Assembly: GCA_017391435.1 (NCBI GenBank)
Contig: JAFOYS010000084.1
Coordinates: 1 to 7,799, forward strand
Reading direction: 5' to 3'
DNA from: Alistipes sp.
GTDB lineage: Bacteria; Bacteroidota; Bacteroidia; Bacteroidales; Rikenellaceae
Length of the DNA: 7,799 nt
Shown: piece by piece, positions 5,182 through 7,799 of the stretch
Position numbering within the stretch: the first letter of the stretch is position 1
Layout of the letters: every line of letters starts with the position of its first letter
Notes under the pieces: model-generated
Seen by the model: the letters and a program-made list of their open reading frames with translations, nothing else
Databases searched by the model: none
What the model was told of the DNA's origin: nothing
Translations under genes and position numbers: made by a program

Positions 5182-6291
5182 ATGAAACGAATAATACTTT
5201 CTGGCGGTGGCACGGGTGGTCATATATATCCGGCAATCGCTGTAGCTGAGGCACTTACGCGAATTTTGGGCGAGGAGAATGTAGAGATTCTCTTTGTTGG
5301 TGCCGAGGGAAAAATGGAGATGACAACGGTGCCAAAGGCTGGCTACCGCATTAACGGAGTGCCTATTGCGGGTCTGCAGAGAAGTCTGTCGCTCAAGAAT
5401 CTGTTGCTTCCCTTCAAAATTTTTAGAAGCATTCGTGAGGCGAAGAAGATACTTAGGGGTTTTCAGCCCGATGTTGTAGTGGGTTTTGGCGGTTATGCCT
5501 CTGCGCCTGTGTTGTGGGCAGCCCAGAGAATGGGTATCCCTACGGTGATTCAGGAGCAGAACTCCTATGCTGGTCTTGTGAATAAGATTGTTGGCGGTAG
5601 CGCCAAGAGTATCTGTGTAGCATACGACGGTATGGAGCGATTCTTCCCTGCTGAGCGTATTGTGAAGACCGGTAATCCGCTGCGCTCTGCATTTTTGGCG
5701 GGCCAGACAGATAGAAAGGCGGCCCTTGAGTACTACGGCTTTAATGAGTCGTTGCCTGTGATTCTTGTTGTGGGTGGCTCATTGGGAACGCGTACGCTCA
5801 ACAATATGATGCGCTCGTGGATTATGACTCTCGGTGGTAAGGCTCCTGTGCAGGTTATCTGGCAGACAGGTCGCTACTATGAGCAGGAGATGAAGCAGTT
5901 TATTTCTAACTATCCTACAGAGAATATCTGGCAGGGTGCCTTTATTGACCGTATGGACTATGCCTATGCTGCGGCAGATGTGGTTATCTCGCGCAGTGGT
6001 GCTTGTACTGTCTCGGAGCTCTGTCTTGCTGCAAAGCCGACGCTCTTTGTCCCTTCGCCGAATGTGGCAGAGGATCACCAGACAAAGAATGCTCAGGCCC
6101 TTGTAGAGAAGAATGCTGCCCGTATGGTTGCCGATTCGGAGGCTGTTGACTGCGCTATATCTACGGCGCTGAGGATGATTGCTGATAGCGGTGAGCTGAC
6201 AAAGTTGTCAAAGAATATTGCCAAGTTGGCTATTGCTGACTCGGCAGACCGTGTAGCTGCTGAGGTTCTTAAACACTGCAAACAGAGTTAG
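5182..6291 (+). CDS. murG: UDP-N-acetylglucosamine--undecaprenyl-pyrophosphoryl-MurNAc-pentapeptide GlcNAc transferase
   Basis: MurG adds GlcNAc to lipid I on the inner face of the cytoplasmic membrane, giving lipid II, the last intracellular step of peptidoglycan building. The 369 residues match family length. The N-terminal domain carries the glycine loop SGGGTGGHIYPA (7-18) that approaches the lipid pyrophosphate, followed by GFGGYASAPV (101-110) and QEQNSYAG (124-131). The C-terminal GT-B domain starts near VVGGSLGTRTLN (196-207) and holds the UDP-GlcNAc contacts SRSGACTVSEL (270-280, Glu279 as the likely uridine ribose contact) and PNVAEDHQTKNA (293-304). There is no signal peptide; membrane attachment is peripheral. 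The ATG at 5182 starts exactly at the family N-terminus. The TAG stop is separated by one base from the ATG of murC, so the two are co-transcribed and probably translationally coupled. Confidence 0.98.
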   Translation: MKRIILSGGGTGGHIYPAIAVAEALTRILGEENVEILFVGAEGKMEMTTVPKAGYRINGVPIAGLQRSLSLKNLLLPFKIFRSIREAKKILRGFQPDVVVGFGGYASAPVLWAAQRMGIPTVIQEQNSYAGLVNKIVGGSAKSICVAYDGMERFFPAERIVKTGNPLRSAFLAGQTDRKAALEYYGFNESLPVILVVGGSLGTRTLNNMMRSWIMTLGGKAPVQVIWQTGRYYEQEMKQFISNYPTENIWQGAFIDRMDYAYAAADVVISRSGACTVSELCLAAKPTLFVPSPNVAEDHQTKNAQALVEKNAARMVADSEAVDCAISTALRMIADSGELTKLSKNIAKLAIADSADRVAAEVLKHCKQS

Positions 6292-6292
6292 T

Positions 6293-7696
6293 ATGGCTGT
6301 GAGGAGAATCTACTTTTTGGGTATCGGTGGCATAGGTATGAGCGCGCTGGCTCGTTTCTTTATGCACGAGGGGTGTCAGGTTGCGGGCTATGACCGTACG
6401 GCAACGCCACTCACAGAGCGTCTTGAGGCTGAGGGTGCGTTGGTAAACTTTGAGGATAGCGTTGAGGCTATACCAGAGCAGTTTCGTGATAAGAGCACTG
6501 TTGTGGTATACACTCCGGCTGTTCCGACAGATCATCCGCAGATGTGCTACTTCCGTGATGGCGGCTACCGTATGCTCAAGCGTTCGCAGATGCTCGGAGA
6601 GCTCTCTGTGGGTAAGTTTGTGATGGCTGTGGCGGGTACGCACGGCAAGACCACTACCTCTACACTCGTTAGCTGGCTCAATAGTGCTGCGGCGGGCGAG
6701 GGTAGTGCCTTTCTGGGTGGTGTGTCAAAGAATTTTGACTCTAACCTTGTGCTTGGTGCAGGCCGTCGTCTTGCTGTTGAGGCAGATGAGTTTGACCGCT
6801 CATTTCTGCAGCTAACGCCAGATGTTGCTGTGGTAACCTCTGCAGATGCTGACCACCTTGATATCTACGGCACTCACGAGGCTGTTAAAGAGGCCTTCTC
6901 TCAGTTTATTGATAGAATCTCTGCTGGAGGCGCTCTTGTAATTAAGAGGGGCGTGGATGTGGCGATTCGCAATAGTGAGATTTCGGTCTATAGCTACTCG
7001 TACGACACCCCTGCAGACTTCTATGCAACAAAGATTGAGCTGCTATCTACGGGTCACTACACTTTTGATATTGTCACCCCATTTGGAACTATTGAGGGCT
7101 GTACTCTCGGTATCCCTGGTTGGGTAAATGTTGAGAATGCTGTGGCTGCTGTGGCACTCTTTCTTCTTGCTGCAAGGGCTGAGGGTAAGAGTGTGGACTA
7201 TGATGCTCTGAAGGTGGCTTTGGCTAACTTTACGGGCGTTAAGCGCCGCTTTGAGTTCTATGTAAACACCCCAAAGGCGGTCTATATGGATGACTATGCT
7301 CACCATCCGCGTGAGCTGAGTGCGGCAATAACCTCTGTAAAGCGTATGTTCCCAGGCCGTAAGTTTACGGCTGTGTTCCAGCCACACCTCTACACCCGTA
7401 CGCGAGATTTGTACACAGAGTTTGCTCAGGCGCTAAGCCTTGCAGACGATGTGGTGCTGCTGCCGATATATCCAGCTCGCGAGCTGCCGATAGAGGGTAT
7501 CTGTAGTCAGATTATCGCTGATAGGGTTACAGTGCCTTGTACTATTGTTGAGCGCGAGGCTCTGGCAGAGCACCTTGCTGGCTCGGTAACAGATATTGTG
7601 GTTACTTTCGGTGCAGGAAACATTGACGCCTACTGCAGTGCTGTGGCTGAGGTTGTTCGGGCTAAGAGTGGAGAGGAGTTAGGAGATAGGAGTTAG
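6293..7696 (+). CDS. murC: UDP-N-acetylmuramate--L-alanine ligase
   Basis: MurC joins L-alanine to UDP-MurNAc using ATP in the cytoplasm, starting the peptide stem of peptidoglycan. The 467 residues show the three Mur ligase domains. The N-terminal UDP-binding domain has YFLGIGGIGMSALARF (7-22). The central ATPase has the P-loop AGTHGKTTT (114-122), VEADEFDRSF (162-171) and DADHLDIYGTH (185-195). The C-terminal domain begins after WVNVENAVAA (277-286) and includes FTGVKRRFEF (313-322), MDDYAHHP (332-339) and FQPHLYTRTRD (362-372). All expected catalytic motifs are present. The last residues, SGEELGDRS, come from translation of a 14-bp tandem duplication (7675-7702) and are probably not part of the folded enzyme. 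It follows murG by one base. The next gene is convergent, so the operon ends here without the ftsQ often found next. Confidence 0.98.
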   Translation: MAVRRIYFLGIGGIGMSALARFFMHEGCQVAGYDRTATPLTERLEAEGALVNFEDSVEAIPEQFRDKSTVVVYTPAVPTDHPQMCYFRDGGYRMLKRSQMLGELSVGKFVMAVAGTHGKTTTSTLVSWLNSAAAGEGSAFLGGVSKNFDSNLVLGAGRRLAVEADEFDRSFLQLTPDVAVVTSADADHLDIYGTHEAVKEAFSQFIDRISAGGALVIKRGVDVAIRNSEISVYSYSYDTPADFYATKIELLSTGHYTFDIVTPFGTIEGCTLGIPGWVNVENAVAAVALFLLAARAEGKSVDYDALKVALANFTGVKRRFEFYVNTPKAVYMDDYAHHPRELSAAITSVKRMFPGRKFTAVFQPHLYTRTRDLYTEFAQALSLADDVVLLPIYPARELPIEGICSQIIADRVTVPCTIVEREALAEHLAGSVTDIVVTFGAGNIDAYCSAVAEVVRAKSGEELGDRS

Positions 7697-7706
7697 GAGA
7701 TAGGAG
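7675..7706 (+). repeat. 14-bp tandem duplication across the murC stop codon
   Basis: GGAGTTAGGAGATA occurs exactly at 7675-7688 and 7689-7702, and GGAG continues to 7706. The second copy supplies the murC TAG. It is built from GGAGTTA/GGAGATA heptamers, a type of short repeat often seen in intergenic DNA. Confidence 0.9.
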
Positions 7707-7710
7707 CGAA

Positions 7711-7799
7711 TTAGTCCTTCTTCTCCCACGGGATGATACATAGGGCTTCCGCTAGGGGCTCATTCATCCACACCGAGGGGGTGACACGCAGGGTGAAGC
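7711..7799 (-). CDS. C-terminal end of an unidentified convergent gene
   Basis: On the - strand one frame is open from the right edge (first full codon at 7797) for 28 codons, reading FTLRVTPSVWMNEPLAEALC and then IIPWEKKD, and ends in TAA at 7713-7711. The other two frames have stops. The lysine and aspartate tail and the position 14 bases beyond murC fit a real gene end facing murC. The fragment is too short to identify the family. No clear terminator lies between the two genes. Confidence 0.5.
   Translation of the reverse strand, partial: FTLRVTPSVWMNEPLAEALCIIPWEKKD

Overview
The window looks like chromosomal DNA from a member of the Bacteroidales (phylum Bacteroidota). The evidence is the repeated promoter form TTTG-N19-21-TAnnTTTG, a DUF6562-type lipoprotein, two small outer-membrane beta-barrel proteins, and the sequence style of MurG and MurC. 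The genus cannot be fixed from the sequence alone.

Layout. Positions 2-391 (+) hold the end of an AT-rich gene for a protein of the formylglycine-generating-enzyme (SUMF1-like) fold, which runs off the left edge. A two-way terminator at 409-439 separates it from three leftward genes: a small outer-membrane beta-barrel protein (443-958), a DUF6562 lipoprotein (1231-2205) and a large FAD-dependent oxidoreductase (2321-3874). Between the first two lies an eight-copy degenerate TATATATAG repeat array (1085-1228). The promoter of the barrel gene has a run of nine G between its two boxes. Positions 3875-4280 contain no credible gene but hold a strongly self-complementary segment (4051-4237) that may be a structured RNA, followed by a terminator hairpin. 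A leftward tRNA-Leu(UAG) gene (4281-4362) shares overlapping back-to-back promoters with a rightward outer-membrane protein gene (4450-5052). After a strong terminator come murG (5182-6291) and murC (6293-7696), one base apart. A 14-bp tandem duplication covers the murC stop. The end of a leftward gene of unknown function closes the window (7711-7799).

How the parts work together. MurG and MurC are a peptidoglycan precursor pair that in most bacteria lies inside the division and cell wall cluster. Here they have their own promoter, an outer-membrane gene upstream and a convergent gene downstream, so no ftsW or ftsQ is adjacent. The lipoprotein and the two barrel proteins are envelope components, each apparently transcribed alone. 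The most interesting parts are noncoding: the structured segment whose two ends echo the tRNA-Leu T-arm, the TATATATAG array, and the homopolymer-bearing promoter.
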